Assembly (NCBI GenBank): GCA_943787485.1
Contig: CALSMP010000005.1
Location: 1 to 64,000, forward strand
From: an uncultured Luminiphilus sp.
GTDB taxonomy: Bacteria > Pseudomonadota > Gammaproteobacteria > Pseudomonadales > Halieaceae
DNA length: 64,000 nt
Reading direction: 5' to 3'
The position numbers and the translations under genes are program-made. Below, in pieces: positions 51,623-61,835 of this stretch (within the stretch, counting starts at the first letter, position 1; every line of letters starts with the position of its first letter). The notes under the pieces were generated by a model. The model saw only the letters and a list, made by a program, of their open reading frames with translations. It was not told the DNA's origin and searched no databases.

Positions 51623-54387
51623 ATGGATAAAATTTTCTCTCCCGCAGATATAGAGGCCCGCTGGTACGAGCACTGGGAAGCCTCTGGCTACTTCGCTCCT
51701 CAAGGAGGCGATACCTCGTTCTGCATTCCCATCCCGCCGCCCAACGTGACGGGTTCCTTACATATGGGGCACGGTTTTCAGCAGGCGATTATGGATGCGC
51801 TCATTCGTTACCACCGAATGACGGGCAAAAACACCCTATGGCAGGTGGGCACCGATCACGCGGGCATTGCGACGCAAATGCTGGTTGAACGGCAACTGGA
51901 AGCACAAGGAACATCTCGGCACGCACTCGGGCGAGAGGCGTTCATCGAAAAGGTTTGGGAGTGGAAAGCAGAGTCCGGAGGCAATATCACCCGGCAGCTG
52001 CGGCGATCTAGGAGCGTCGACGGATTGGAGTCGGGAGCGTTTCACCATGGATACGGGCCTGTCCGCTGCCGTTCAAACGGTTTTCATCCGGCTGTATGAA
52101 GAGGGCCTGATTTACCGGGGTGAACGCCTGGTCAACTGGGATCCCAAGCTTCACACGGCGATATCAGACCTCGAAGTTGTTAATGACGAGGAACAAGGCA
52201 GTCTTTGGCATTTTCGCTATCCCCTCGCAGATGGGTCAGGTCATTTGGTGGTCGCAACGACCCGCCCCGAAACGATGCTAGGCGATACCGCAGTTGCGGT
52301 GCACCCAGGAGGATAGTCGCTACGCGCATCTTGTCGGCCAGCAAATAGCGTTGCCTTTAACTGAAAGAGCAATCCCCATTATTGCCGATGACTATGTAGA
52401 TCCCGAGTTCGGCACTGGCTGCGTAAAAATCACCCCAGCGCATGATTTTAACGACTACGCCATGGGCCAGCGGCACGCCTTAGATAGCATCAATATTCTC
52501 GATGCCAACGCCGCCTTAAACAATCAAGTGCCGGATAGCTATCAGGGCATGGATCGGTTCGAGGCAAGAGCAAAAATCGTTGCTGACCTTGACGCGCTAG
52601 GGCTATTGGAAAAAGTTGAGGATCACCGACTCAAGGTACCGCGCGGGGATCGGTCGGGGGTCGTTATCGAGCCGTGGTTGACGCCGCAGTGGTACGTTGA
52701 CGCAAAAAAGTTGGCCGGGCCTGCTATTACAGCGGTCGAAAATGGCGACATTGAGTTCGTCCCAAAGCAGTGGGAAAACACTTACTTCGCCTGGATGAGA
52801 GATATTCAGGATTGGTGCATCAGCCGGCAACTCTGGTGGGGGCACCGCATCCCCGCGTGGTACGACGACAAAGGAGCGGTCTATGTCGGTGTTGATGAGT
52901 CCGCGGTTCGAGCGGCGAACAATCTCGGGGATGAGATTTTGCTGCGCCAGGATGACGATGTGTTAGATACCTGGTTCTCCTCAGCGTTGTGGACCTTTTC
53001 AACACTCGGGTGGCCCGAAAAAACCAACGACCTAGCCACCTTTCACCCAGCTTCTGTTTTGGTTACGGGTTTCGACATCATTTTCTTTTGGGTAGCCCGG
53101 ATGATTATGATGACGCTGCATTTTTGTGGCGAAGTGCCTTTTCACCAGGTCTATGTGCATGGGCTTGTCAGAGATGGTGAAGGCCAAAAGATGTCCAAAT
53201 CCAAAGGCAATGTGATTGACCCTATCGATCTGATCGATGGCATTGAGCTGGACGCGCTGGTCGCCAAGCGAACCGCCGGCATGATGCAGCCACAGATGGC
53301 CGCCAAGGTCGAGAAGACAACGCGCAAGCACTTTCCTGACGGCATACCGGGTTACGGAACCGATGCGCTCCGTTTTACCTTTTACTCCCTCGCGTCTACC
53401 GGCAGGGACATCAAATTTGATGTCGGGCGCATGGAGGGATACAGGAACTTTTGCAACAAGCTCTGGAACGCCGCCCGCTACGTGCTGATGAATACTGAAA
53501 CATATAAACCTAACGTGGCCGACCGTGAATATTCCGTGGCTGACAGGTGGATACAGAGTCGACTTCAGAAGGTGATTCGAGACACTACCAGCGCAATCGA
53601 AAACTACCGTTTTGATCTCGCGTCACAGTCTCTCTATGAATTTGTGTGGAATGAATATTGTGATTGGTACCTGGAACTCTCAAAGCCGATTCTCTGGGAT
53701 GACGGCGCCAGGGAGTCGCAGCTGAACGGCACAAGAGCAACATTGCTCAACGTATTAGAGAGCATATTGCGACTGCTTCATCCCCTAATGCCATTCATTA
53801 CAGAAGAGATTTGGCAGAGCATTTCTGACAAACTCGAGATCCCGGGCAAGACTATCATGCTCGAGCCTTGGCCTGAGATAGACCCTGCATTGACAGATAA
53901 TGAGGCAGACGACACCGTTGAATGGTTGAAGGACATGATTACAGCCCTTCGAACAATTCGTGCCGAGGCCAATATTGGGCCAAGCAAGACGCTCAACGTG
54001 CTTATAGACAATGCCAATAACGATGATGAAGCCCGACTGGCGGCAAATTTACAGGCCCTTTGCAAGCTGGCGAAGCTCGACGAGGTGACCATAAGGGCCG
54101 GCGAAAATCCCCTGCCCCCCTCCTTGTCTACTCTTTGTCGGCAAATGGAGATTCATGTTCCGATGGACGGGGTCATCGATATCGAGGCCGAAAAGGCCCG
54201 CCTCAACAAAGAGCGGGATAGAGCCGCCGCAGAGGTCAATCGACTCCGACAAAAGCTCACAAATGCGAAGTTTACTGAACGAGCTCCCGCCGATGTTGTA
54301 GATGCTGAGAGGACTAAGTTGGAGGCCGGGGAAGACACCCTGAACAAAATAGACGGGCAATTAGAGCGCATAGGGGGATTGCCATAG
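51623..54387 (+). CDS. valS: Valine--tRNA ligase, two frame breaks
   Basis: About 921 residues. HIGH-type motif in [26 protein letters not shown] motif in [14 protein letters not shown], editing domain from about residue 200, and a C-terminal coiled coil ([22 protein letters not shown]). Two single extra bases interrupt the frame: near 52007 (between RQLRR and [15 protein letters not shown]) and in 52308-52312 (between AVAVHP and [11 protein letters not shown]). Protein similarity is unbroken across both, and the enzyme is essential, so these are probably sequence errors. The ATG at 51623 is preferred over the upstream TTG at 51608. Confidence 0.95.
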
Positions 54388-54439
54388 GGTCCAACTACTG
54401 TTAAACACGGGGTTCGGTACTTTATTTCCGGAGCAACTT

Positions 54440-54652
54440 ATGTCCGAACGCGTGACAGGCGTTGTGAAATGGTTCAACAACGCAAAGGGCTTTGGCTTTA
54501 TCACAATGGCAGATAGGCCGGATGACATCTTCGTGCACTTCAGAGCTATCCAAGGGGACGGATACCGCTCACTCGCAGAAGGGCAAGAGGTTGAGTTTTC
54601 TCTTGTTGAGGGCCCAAAAGGCCTTCAAGCAGAGGAAGTAGTAAAGCGGTGA
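54440..54652 (+). CDS. Cold-shock protein (CspA family)
   Basis: 70 residues. RNP1 KGFGFI and RNP2 DIFVHF, with the usual KWFNNAKGF opening, define the OB-fold single-strand RNA/DNA binder. Standard length. Transcribed alone or with the following membrane-anchored paralogue; a 49 bp gap separates them. Confidence 0.95.
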   Translation: MSERVTGVVKWFNNAKGFGFITMADRPDDIFVHFRAIQGDGYRSLAEGQEVEFSLVEGPKGLQAEEVVKR

Positions 54653-54701
54653 CTGTCCTTTACAGATGAGAAACTGCTAAACTCGCGATCCTTCAACTTG
54701 G

Positions 54702-55124
54702 ATGTTTCTCATGTCTTCCCAGCATCAGCTTACGGCCACCGGGCGGGTTATTGTTAATGCCCTCTTTGCGGCCGCAATTTTCGTGGGCCTCGGGTATGTC
54801 CCCGTCACTCCCTACAACACGCTTGCCGCCCTACTTCTGATGGCCCTTATCGGCTCCTCCACGGCATCAATTTCTATTCCTAAGCCCAAACCTTCCACCC
54901 CCCAAAAAGCTCGCGGTGGCAAACGACAGCAGGGCAGCGTCAAATGGTTTAATGGAACTAAAGGTTTCGGTTTTATAACTGGCGATGACGGCGCCGAGGT
55001 GTTTGTGCACTTTCGAAGCGTTGAGGGTCTTGGTAAGCGCAGCATAAAACCCGGGCAGCGAGTCAGTTATGTAACGCGAAAAGGTGATCGTGGGCCTCAA
55101 GCAGAGGAGGTAAAACCTCTGTGA
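54702..55124 (+). CDS. Membrane-anchored cold-shock domain protein
   Basis: 140 residues (ATG 54711, three codons in, is also possible). Two hydrophobic helices at about residues 17-50 (VNALFAAAIFVGLGYV, LAALLLMALIGSS), a Pro/Lys-rich linker (KPKPSTPQKARGGKRQQ), then a full cold-shock domain (SVKWFNGTKGFGFI, AEVFVHFRSVEG). The topology would tether an RNA chaperone to the inner face of the membrane. It stops overlapping the next methyltransferase by 4 bases. Confidence 0.85.
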   Translation: MFLMSSQHQLTATGRVIVNALFAAAIFVGLGYVPVTPYNTLAALLLMALIGSSTASISIPKPKPSTPQKARGGKRQQGSVKWFNGTKGFGFITGDDGAEVFVHFRSVEGLGKRSIKPGQRVSYVTRKGDRGPQAEEVKPL

Positions 55125-55765
55125 CTAAAGTGAAAAAAAAAGTAAATAGCAAAGGGCGGGTGACGGAGCGCAAATACCGCGGCGTAGTGATGCCCACGGC
55201 CAGCCATAAAACTATCCGTGCCGTTAAAAGAGCAGGACACGAGCCTTCCATACACGGCACTAAACTGTGGCGATCCAGCTTTCTGATTATGGACTATCTC
55301 CACAAAAATCCACCAGAAAAAGCCGGTACGGTGCTGGATGCAGGTTGTGGCTGGGGTATCACAGGGATATGGTTTGCGAAACGCTTTGGCTCGCAGGTGA
55401 TCTCAATGGATGCCGACCCTGACGTGTTTCCCTATCTTGACGCGGTTGCCGCACTGAATAAGGTCTCTACAACGCCTCTTGTGGGTCGCTTCGAAAAGCT
55501 TAAACGCAAACAGCTCGCGCCAATAGACTTACTAGTTGCGGCAGACATTTGCTTTTGGGACGACTTGGTCAAGCCGGTAGGCAAGATGATCGACAAGGCC
55601 ATCGATGCCGGCGTGGGCCAAATAGTCATCGCGGACCCGGAGCGTCCAACATTCCACGAAATGGCCGAAAAAGCGGTGCGCCGCCATGGCGGCGAAGTGA
55701 TTAACTGGTCTTTAAAAGGCAAGCTCAAAGCCACCGGGGCGATGCTGCTGATCAACAATCAGTGA
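55121..55765 (+). CDS. Class I SAM-dependent methyltransferase
   Basis: 214 residues starting with GTG, overlapping the anchored cold-shock gene by 4 bases (GTGA). A basic N-terminus (KVKKKVNSKGRVTERKYRG) is followed by SAM motif I VLDAGCGWGITGIWFAKRFG and motif II VISMDADPDVFPYLDAV. The late sequence VAADICFWDDLVKP and VIADPERPTFHEMAE suggests the METTL/PrmA-like protein methyltransferase branch. The substrate is unknown; the coupling to an RNA-binding protein is the main clue. Confidence 0.8.
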   Translation: MTKVKKKVNSKGRVTERKYRGVVMPTASHKTIRAVKRAGHEPSIHGTKLWRSSFLIMDYLHKNPPEKAGTVLDAGCGWGITGIWFAKRFGSQVISMDADPDVFPYLDAVAALNKVSTTPLVGRFEKLKRKQLAPIDLLVAADICFWDDLVKPVGKMIDKAIDAGVGQIVIADPERPTFHEMAEKAVRRHGGEVINWSLKGKLKATGAMLLINNQ

Positions 55766-55769
55766 ACCA

Positions 55770-57068
55770 CTATTTGCTAACGTGTATGCGTATGCTGTAC
55801 TCAGCCTCGGTCGGCTCTCCAGAGTCGTTTAGTGCTGGACTGAAGCGGATGGTTTTGAGGCGGCGCTGCGCCTTAACTTGCAGCGAGGTTCGCATAGGGT
55901 CGACGGGATTCAAGGTTACATTTTTCAACAGGCCCCTCGCATTAATTGTCGCCTCCAAGTCATAGCTTTCAACCTCACTTGTGATGAGGCTTAGATCTCT
56001 CGGATCGAAAAGTCCGTCGGGAATTGGCGTCGGCTGCATCCGGCCGGCCGTGCTCGGATTGGTGTTGTTCTCGTAACTCTCGTTTAGCTCGCGATAGAGT
56101 GCAAGCGCCTCTGCGCTGCGGCCATGGAACCAAGACCAATCTGCCAGCGCCTTAATCACTCTCGGGTTCTCGGGGCTAACATCCCGCGCCTCATCAAGCA
56201 GGCGCCTACCCCGGGATCGGACACCTTGCTTGATTGATATTAACCGCTGTTCTTGGGGAGTCAGATTGAGGTCGTTGTTGTAAGCCATTGGGCTTGCGTA
56301 GCTGGTACGCTGGCTTATGCCATACTGATCAACCACCAATGGCTTTACGTAGTGGTCGACCAAATAAAGCAGGCTCACTAGCCGCAACGTCAGCGCCGCA
56401 CAGAAACCTCTGGCCCATTCGCTATCTGCACAAACCTCGTCCCGTAACGTTTCCGCGTGCTGGATCAGGAACAGCAGATCGCCCTGGTTGCCCTCAAAGC
56501 GCCCGGCGAGGAAAAGCTCTGTGCGAACTTTCAACCACCGATCAGCAGCTGCAAGACGCTCATGGTTCCATGGTTTCGCCCCCCTACCCATCAGCCGGTA
56601 AAGGTAGTCAGTTTTTTCCCTGAAACCTTCGAGATCCCCCTGTGCTTTGACCAGCGCAAGAATCTGCTCGATTACCGGCAGCTGGGCGGGTGAATTCAGC
56701 CCAGTATTTACGCGAAGCGTGTATAACCCCCACCGGTAAAGCTCAATTGCCCGTTCGTCATCCCCGTACTCGGCAGCTAGACTGGCAGTCGCGAGCAGCG
56801 GTTCGGTAAGTTCCTGCGAATACGGTCCGCCCAGCCGCTCTAGGCTTATAATTTCCTCGGCCCTCTTATCTAGGCGCTCCACTATTTCCGGCGTGAGGAC
56901 GGCTGGCGTTGTTTTTGTGCGAGCCATTGTCGAGAACAGGGTCAACCCCCAGGGAGTAGGATCGTCCGCCCGCACAGGCACAGGCAGCGCGCACAGGAGG
57001 ATCCAGAGCATGCAACATCCCACGCTGAAACGATATTGGCACATCCGGGTCTCGTAGTTCTTTGGCAT
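55770..57068 (-). CDS. Exported helical-repeat protein of unknown function
   Basis: 432 residues from ATG 57068 (ATG 57044 is equally possible). The signal region MLWILLCALPVPVRADD is followed by helical pairs resembling tetratricopeptide repeats (SLAAEYGDDERAIELYRWGLYTL, KALADWSWFHGRSAEALALYRELNE) and a C-terminal beta-rich part (LKTIRFSPALNDSGEPTEAEYSIRIHVSK). No enzyme motif. A minus-strand terminator ends only 19 bp before this start, so expression may be controlled by a leader. Confidence 0.7.
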   Translation of the reverse strand: MPKNYETRMCQYRFSVGCCMLWILLCALPVPVRADDPTPWGLTLFSTMARTKTTPAVLTPEIVERLDKRAEEIISLERLGGPYSQELTEPLLATASLAAEYGDDERAIELYRWGLYTLRVNTGLNSPAQLPVIEQILALVKAQGDLEGFREKTDYLYRLMGRGAKPWNHERLAAADRWLKVRTELFLAGRFEGNQGDLLFLIQHAETLRDEVCADSEWARGFCAALTLRLVSLLYLVDHYVKPLVVDQYGISQRTSYASPMAYNNDLNLTPQEQRLISIKQGVRSRGRRLLDEARDVSPENPRVIKALADWSWFHGRSAEALALYRELNESYENNTNPSTAGRMQPTPIPDGLFDPRDLSLITSEVESYDLEATINARGLLKNVTLNPVDPMRTSLQVKAQRRLKTIRFSPALNDSGEPTEAEYSIRIHVSK

Positions 57069-57086
57069 CAGGCGATAGTAACAAAC

Positions 57087-57113
57087 AAAAAAAAGCCCAC
57101 TCAGAGAGTGGGC
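57087..57113 (-). terminator. Intrinsic terminator on the minus strand
   Basis: GCCCACTC-TCT-GAGTGGGC on the minus strand (57113 to 57095) followed by eight T. It terminates a short leftward transcript immediately upstream of the exported repeat protein gene. Confidence 0.88.
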
Positions 57114-57214
57114 AACAAGAGACTCGTGACCTGGAGGGGATTTCCCAGCCAAAGGCTCGGAATCCAAGACTCGATGCCCGTAGACTCAGGCAATCCTTTA
57201 CATAATTCAAATGT
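57087..57214 (-). ncRNA. Candidate small RNA or attenuator leader
   Basis: About 110-130 bases lie between a -10-like TATAAT (57226 to 57221, minus strand) and the strong terminator, with no credible protein. The transcript would contain the hexamer GAGTCT three times at roughly regular spacing, two GGAT motifs and a partial hairpin (GAGCC-TTT-GGCTG). It could be an independent small RNA or a leader controlling the downstream exported protein by premature termination. I recognise no Rfam family. Confidence 0.4.
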
Positions 57215-57225
57215 ATTTATATTAT
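57197..57225 (+). promoter_or_regulatory. Sigma-70-type promoter of the LysR gene
   Basis: TTTACA (-35, 57197-57202), 17-bp spacer, TATTAT (-10, 57220-57225) on the plus strand, close to the LysR start. It overlaps the presumed minus-strand promoter, so the two transcripts may interfere or be co-regulated by the LysR protein. Confidence 0.6.
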
Positions 57226-57260
57226 AAATGCCATTCTTTTTAGGAATGCAAGCCGCCGCC

Positions 57261-58202
57261 ATGAATGTAAGCAAATTAGCCAGAACCGATCTGAATTTAC
57301 TGGTAGCACTTCAAGTATTACTGGAAGAACGAAGTGTCTCCCGTGCAGCCTCACGCATGGCAATTACCCAACCCGCAATGTCCAAAACCCTCGCCCGACT
57401 AAGAGAAGCATTCAACGACCCGCTCTTTGTCCGTTCGAAGCGGGGGATCCAGCCGACGCCCCGAGCTGAATCGCTCGCCAGTGAGCTCGAAAATATCCTG
57501 GGCTCTATTGAAGATCTACTGATGGAGGGCGATTTCCTGCCTCAGGCCTATCAAGGCGAGGTCACCATAGCCATCTCAGAGTACGTCGGATTGTCTCTGC
57601 TGCCCTCCCTCGCTGGCAGGCTCCAATCCCTTGCACCCAAATTGCGGGTCAAAACGATTACCCGCGTTGAGGGTCAGCTGGAGCAGTTAGCCTCAGGAGA
57701 GCTGGATTTTGCCATCCAAATTGAGCGTCCCGCCTATGGACCTGAATATCGTATCCAACCCCTGGGCAGCTCCCCGCTCGCTATTTTCGTACGGCGTGAC
57801 CACCCACTCGTCGATACGGGCCTCTCAACTGAGACCTTGCTCAACTATCCCACGATCAATTTATATATTTCCGATCGCGAAAATTTGGAGTCCACTATTC
57901 AGGATCGTTACCGCCAAGTGTTCGGTACCGCTGGCATGGTGGAAACCTCTCACCTACTGACCGCGCTGGAAATTTTGCGGGAAACCAACTATACGCTGCT
58001 CTGCCCTGCCTACCTCACCCGCAACGACGCGGCCACACGGGACGTAGTTGCGCTACCGCTTCCTGCAGAAGAAGCCACCGTAATTGACTATGTATTGGTC
58101 GCTCATGAGCGAACCCAACGATCCCCGCTACACCAATGGCTGTGGAATGAAATAATCGATACTGTCAGGAATATGCGAATGCGCACCGTACATCGAGGCT
58201 GA
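57261..58202 (+). CDS. LysR family transcriptional regulator
   Basis: 313 residues. N-terminal winged helix-turn-helix (LARTDLNLLVALQVLLEERSVSRAASRMAITQPAMSKTLARLRE, split across helices) and a periplasmic-binding-like effector domain (YVGLSLLPSLAGRLQSLAPKLRV). I chose MNVSKLARTDL at 57261; the frame extends to 57228. Divergent from the candidate small RNA and the exported repeat protein, its most likely targets. The ligand is unknown. Confidence 0.92.
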   Translation: MNVSKLARTDLNLLVALQVLLEERSVSRAASRMAITQPAMSKTLARLREAFNDPLFVRSKRGIQPTPRAESLASELENILGSIEDLLMEGDFLPQAYQGEVTIAISEYVGLSLLPSLAGRLQSLAPKLRVKTITRVEGQLEQLASGELDFAIQIERPAYGPEYRIQPLGSSPLAIFVRRDHPLVDTGLSTETLLNYPTINLYISDRENLESTIQDRYRQVFGTAGMVETSHLLTALEILRETNYTLLCPAYLTRNDAATRDVVALPLPAEEATVIDYVLVAHERTQRSPLHQWLWNEIIDTVRNMRMRTVHRG

Positions 58203-58275
58203 TACCACGCATATGGTTTCAGACGTACCGCGCCCTATGTCATAATGCGCCCGCGCCCTCCCCACACAGAACTCC

Positions 58276-59088
58276 ATGACCAAGAAAAACATCAGACCCA
58301 TTCCACGGTTTGCTACGCCTATTATCGAAACCCATTGCCATCTCGACTACCTAATGGAATCTCAGTTCGATAGTGATGTTGATGCGGCGGTATCCGCTGG
58401 CATTGAGCGCCTTATCACAATCGCGGTATCACGGGAGAACTTAAGCGTTGTGAGAGGCTTAGCTGAGCGATCGTCACGCGTATGGTGCACCCAAGGTATT
58501 CACCCGCACGAAGCAGGGTCTTGGAGTGCCGCGTTGCTTGATGAGGTTCGGCAGGGAGCATCCCATGATAAGGTGGTGGCAATCGGAGAAATCGGACTCG
58601 ACTACTATTACGATCATGCCGACCGGGTCGCGCAGCGTGACGCCTTTGAAAGCCAGCTGGCTTTAGCTGCTGAATTGAATCTTCCCGTAGTGATCCACAC
58701 ACGGGATGCGGATAACGACACTCGCAGCATTTTAGAAAATGCTCTACCAGTACTTTCGAAGCGTGGCGTTATTCACAGCTTCACCAGCTCGCCAGCATTG
58801 GCTCAATTCTGTCTCGATGAGGGTTTCTCGCTTGGATTCAATGGGATTTGTACGTTTAAAAACGCCGAAAACGTCCGTGACGTTATTCGAATGACCCCCC
58901 TTAACCGCATACTTCTCGAGACCGACACCCCCTATCTCACCCCCGAGCCTTATAGAGGTCGGGTTAACCACCCCAAGTTTTTACCCTTCATTGCAGAGAA
59001 GATCGCTGAACTGAAAAACATAGAAGTCGAAGTGCTACTCACAACGGTAAAGGCCAACAGCGAAGAGCTGTTTTTTACGGCGCTATGA
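58276..59088 (+). CDS. TatD family metal-dependent hydrolase
   Basis: 270 residues of the amidohydrolase-like TatD fold. Metal ligands are in ETHCHLDYL, EIGLDYYYDHADR, VIHTRDAD and LLETDTPYLTPEPYRG. Members are 3'-5' exonucleases or D-aminoacyl-tRNA deacylases; this one is closest in feel to the YjjV/YcfH group. It overlaps rapA by 4 bases. Confidence 0.92.
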   Translation: MTKKNIRPIPRFATPIIETHCHLDYLMESQFDSDVDAAVSAGIERLITIAVSRENLSVVRGLAERSSRVWCTQGIHPHEAGSWSAALLDEVRQGASHDKVVAIGEIGLDYYYDHADRVAQRDAFESQLALAAELNLPVVIHTRDADNDTRSILENALPVLSKRGVIHSFTSSPALAQFCLDEGFSLGFNGICTFKNAENVRDVIRMTPLNRILLETDTPYLTPEPYRGRVNHPKFLPFIAEKIAELKNIEVEVLLTTVKANSEELFFTAL

Positions 59089-61826
59089 GCACCTTTGCTT
59101 TGGGCCAGCGGTGGGTAAGCCATGCTGACGTCGAGCTGGGACTTGGCATCATTGTCGAGCTTGAGGGTCGACGGGTTACTCTTCACTTTCCTGCCGTGGG
59201 TGAAGATCGCACGTACGCTACTGACAGAGCGCCCCTGACGCGACTCGTGTTGAATGTTGGTGACATGTTGCAACATGTCGACGGCAGCGGTCACAACGTC
59301 CTCTCGGTGGAGGAAGCCGATGGCGTCAAATTCTACCTGACTGGTGAGAGGGGACTGGTTTCCGAACTCGATATAGACCCCTACATACGGTTGAGCTCAC
59401 CGAAAGACCGACTGCTTAACAACCAATTGGATAAACCTGCCGACTTCAAACTTCGTTATGCCACGTTGCGTCACAGAGCAAACAACATTTCAAGCTCTGT
59501 CGCGGGTCTGCTGGGCGCTAGAACCTCGCTTTTATCCCATCAAATTTACATCGCGCGCGAGGTCGGAAAGCGGTTTTCACCTCGGGTGCTTCTGGCTGAC
59601 GAGGTAGGGCTGGGTAAAACTATTGAAGCTGGGCTGATATTGTCCCAACAGCTTGCCTCGGGACGAGCAACACGTGTCCTGATCATCGTGCCAGACACTC
59701 TCATCCATCAATGGCTTGTCGAGATGCTTCGCCGGTTTAACCTCGCCTTTTCGCTATTTACCGAAACTCGGTTTGAGGACGCGGATGAGGACATCGCCTT
59801 CGACAGCGAACAGCTGATCCTAAGCCCCTTTTCTCTTTTTAATGACTCGCCGACGGCTTGCGAGGGAGCACTATCAGCCGACTGGGACCTCGTTATCGTG
59901 GATGAAGCCCATCACCTCAATACCGACGGCGCATCCGACACTCTTTTTGGATTTATATCGCGGCTAGCAAAGCTTACGAAAGGCCTGCTCCTACTAACAG
60001 CGACTCCGGAACAAACAGGTGTCGAAGGACATTTTGAGCGGTTGCAACTACTAGACCCAGATCGATTTTCTGATTTCGACAGATTTACGGAGGAGCAACA
60101 GCGCTACAACGAGTGGAGTGATGTCATCAAGGCGCTGCAAGAAGGTGAATCTGCTCCCGAACTGCCTGATGGTATCGACCCGACGTTAGACCCTGGCGCC
60201 CAAATCCAGCTCATTTTGGATCGCTATGGGACGGGCCGAGTACTCTTCCGTAACACTCGCAACTCGATAGCGGGATTTCCCGACAGAAAACTCATCGACT
60301 ATCCGCTATCCCTTCCAAGCACCTATGAACAGGCTCGCCATCTTCTCAATCCCGAGTCGATTTTCAGCAGTGACGAGTGGTTGAGGCTTGACCCCCGGGT
60401 GGCTTGGTTAGAAGAGAAGCTGCGCGAGCTTCGGCCAAAAAAAGTATTGGTCATAGCTCACAGCTCAGCGACTGCGCTCGCCCTCGAGCATCATCTCCAC
60501 CTTCGCGCGGGAATACGATGTGCTGCGTTCCACGAAGGATTAAGCCTCGTTGAGCGAGATCGGGCGGCGGCCTTTTTTGCTGATGATGTAGGCGGGGCTC
60601 AGGCACTTATCTGTTCTGAGATCGGTAGCGAGGGCCGGAATTTTCAATTTGCTCACCATTTGATCTGCTTTGATCTGCCAGCAAATCCCGATTTACTCGA
60701 GCAACGAATTGGGCGGCTTGATCGAATCGGTCAAAGCGCGGACGTGATCGTGCACATTCCCTATATTCAGGGCACCGCACAAGAAGTTCAGTTTCGCTGG
60801 TTAGACCAGGGGCTGTCTGCCTTCACCCACAGCTGCGCGGTAGGTCATGCCGTCTATACTCATTGCAGGAGTCAGCTCGAGGCAGCTCGACAATCCCCTC
60901 TTGGAGCTTCTTTAGACACGCTTATTGAGGAGACGAGGCGGCATACAGAAACGCTCGAAGCGGCGATGCAACAAGGACGCGATAGGCTGCTTGAACTCAA
61001 TTCCCACGACCCAGTGGCCGCTGCTAGTACCATTTCTGCGATCGAGGAAAGCGAGGATCCACAGGGAATACTCGAGTTCGCTGAATTGTTGTTTGACCGA
61101 ATCGGCATCCAACAAGATTACCACTCAGACTCAAGCTGGGTGCTCAAACCAACGGAAATGCTCATTACCGGAGACCTTCCCGGCCTTGAGGAGGACGGTA
61201 TGACGGTCACATTTGATCGGAGTGCGGCGGTCGCTCGGGATGATATTCATTTCCTCACGTGGGAGCATCCCTTGTTACGGGAGGCCATGGACATTGTGGC
61301 GAGCTCAGAACTAGGCAATTCTTCCCTCGTCACCTTAAAGCACCCCAGAATTTCTGCGGGAACTGTGTTGCTCGAAGTTGTCTTCGGCATCGACTGTCTT
61401 GCCCCTTCTGAGCTCGAGATTGGACGCTTTCTTGACTTAACTCCGCTGCGCTACGTTGTGGCACCCAATGGCAAGGAGGTCGGTAAAAACATTAGCCATG
61501 ATGTACTCAATCAGCATTCTGAGAGCATACCGGCCACGATGTCTGCCAACGTTATACGACAAATTAGATCTGAGCTCGAACGCCAGCTCGATAAGGCCAC
61601 ACAATTGGCTGAGATCTCTCTTACCAATCGGATAGATCACGCTACCATCACTTGCTCAGCGTCGCTATCGGAGGAAGTTGACCGGCTGCGCTACTTGAGT
61701 CGCGTTAACGATGCCATTAGTCCCTTAGAAATTGACACCCTGAAAACTCGAATGAGTCATAGCGATAGGGCCATCAAAGATTCTCGCGTCCATCTTGAGG
61801 CTATACGAGTTGTTGTCGCCGTATAG
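59085..61826 (+). CDS. rapA: RNA polymerase-associated ATPase RapA (Swi2/Snf2)
   Basis: 913 residues (968 in E. coli). An N-terminal Tudor-like region, then the Snf2 motor: Walker A ADEVGLGKTIEAGLIL, DEAH box LVIVDEAHHLN, motif VI QRIGRLDRIGQ. RapA recycles RNA polymerase stalled after termination. The frame is intact and coupled to tatD by a 4-base overlap. Confidence 0.95.
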   Translation: MSTFALGQRWVSHADVELGLGIIVELEGRRVTLHFPAVGEDRTYATDRAPLTRLVLNVGDMLQHVDGSGHNVLSVEEADGVKFYLTGERGLVSELDIDPYIRLSSPKDRLLNNQLDKPADFKLRYATLRHRANNISSSVAGLLGARTSLLSHQIYIAREVGKRFSPRVLLADEVGLGKTIEAGLILSQQLASGRATRVLIIVPDTLIHQWLVEMLRRFNLAFSLFTETRFEDADEDIAFDSEQLILSPFSLFNDSPTACEGALSADWDLVIVDEAHHLNTDGASDTLFGFISRLAKLTKGLLLLTATPEQTGVEGHFERLQLLDPDRFSDFDRFTEEQQRYNEWSDVIKALQEGESAPELPDGIDPTLDPGAQIQLILDRYGTGRVLFRNTRNSIAGFPDRKLIDYPLSLPSTYEQARHLLNPESIFSSDEWLRLDPRVAWLEEKLRELRPKKVLVIAHSSATALALEHHLHLRAGIRCAAFHEGLSLVERDRAAAFFADDVGGAQALICSEIGSEGRNFQFAHHLICFDLPANPDLLEQRIGRLDRIGQSADVIVHIPYIQGTAQEVQFRWLDQGLSAFTHSCAVGHAVYTHCRSQLEAARQSPLGASLDTLIEETRRHTETLEAAMQQGRDRLLELNSHDPVAAASTISAIEESEDPQGILEFAELLFDRIGIQQDYHSDSSWVLKPTEMLITGDLPGLEEDGMTVTFDRSAAVARDDIHFLTWEHPLLREAMDIVASSELGNSSLVTLKHPRISAGTVLLEVVFGIDCLAPSELEIGRFLDLTPLRYVVAPNGKEVGKNISHDVLNQHSESIPATMSANVIRQIRSELERQLDKATQLAEISLTNRIDHATITCSASLSEEVDRLRYLSRVNDAISPLEIDTLKTRMSHSDRAIKDSRVHLEAIRVVVAV

Positions 61827-61835
61827 CCGCTACTC

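Noticed and set aside
57068-57210. Longer N-terminus of the exported repeat protein, or a small peptide, across the terminator
   Set aside because: Reading through an 8-bp hairpin with a T-tract is unlikely; the signal peptide fits a start at 57068 or 57044.
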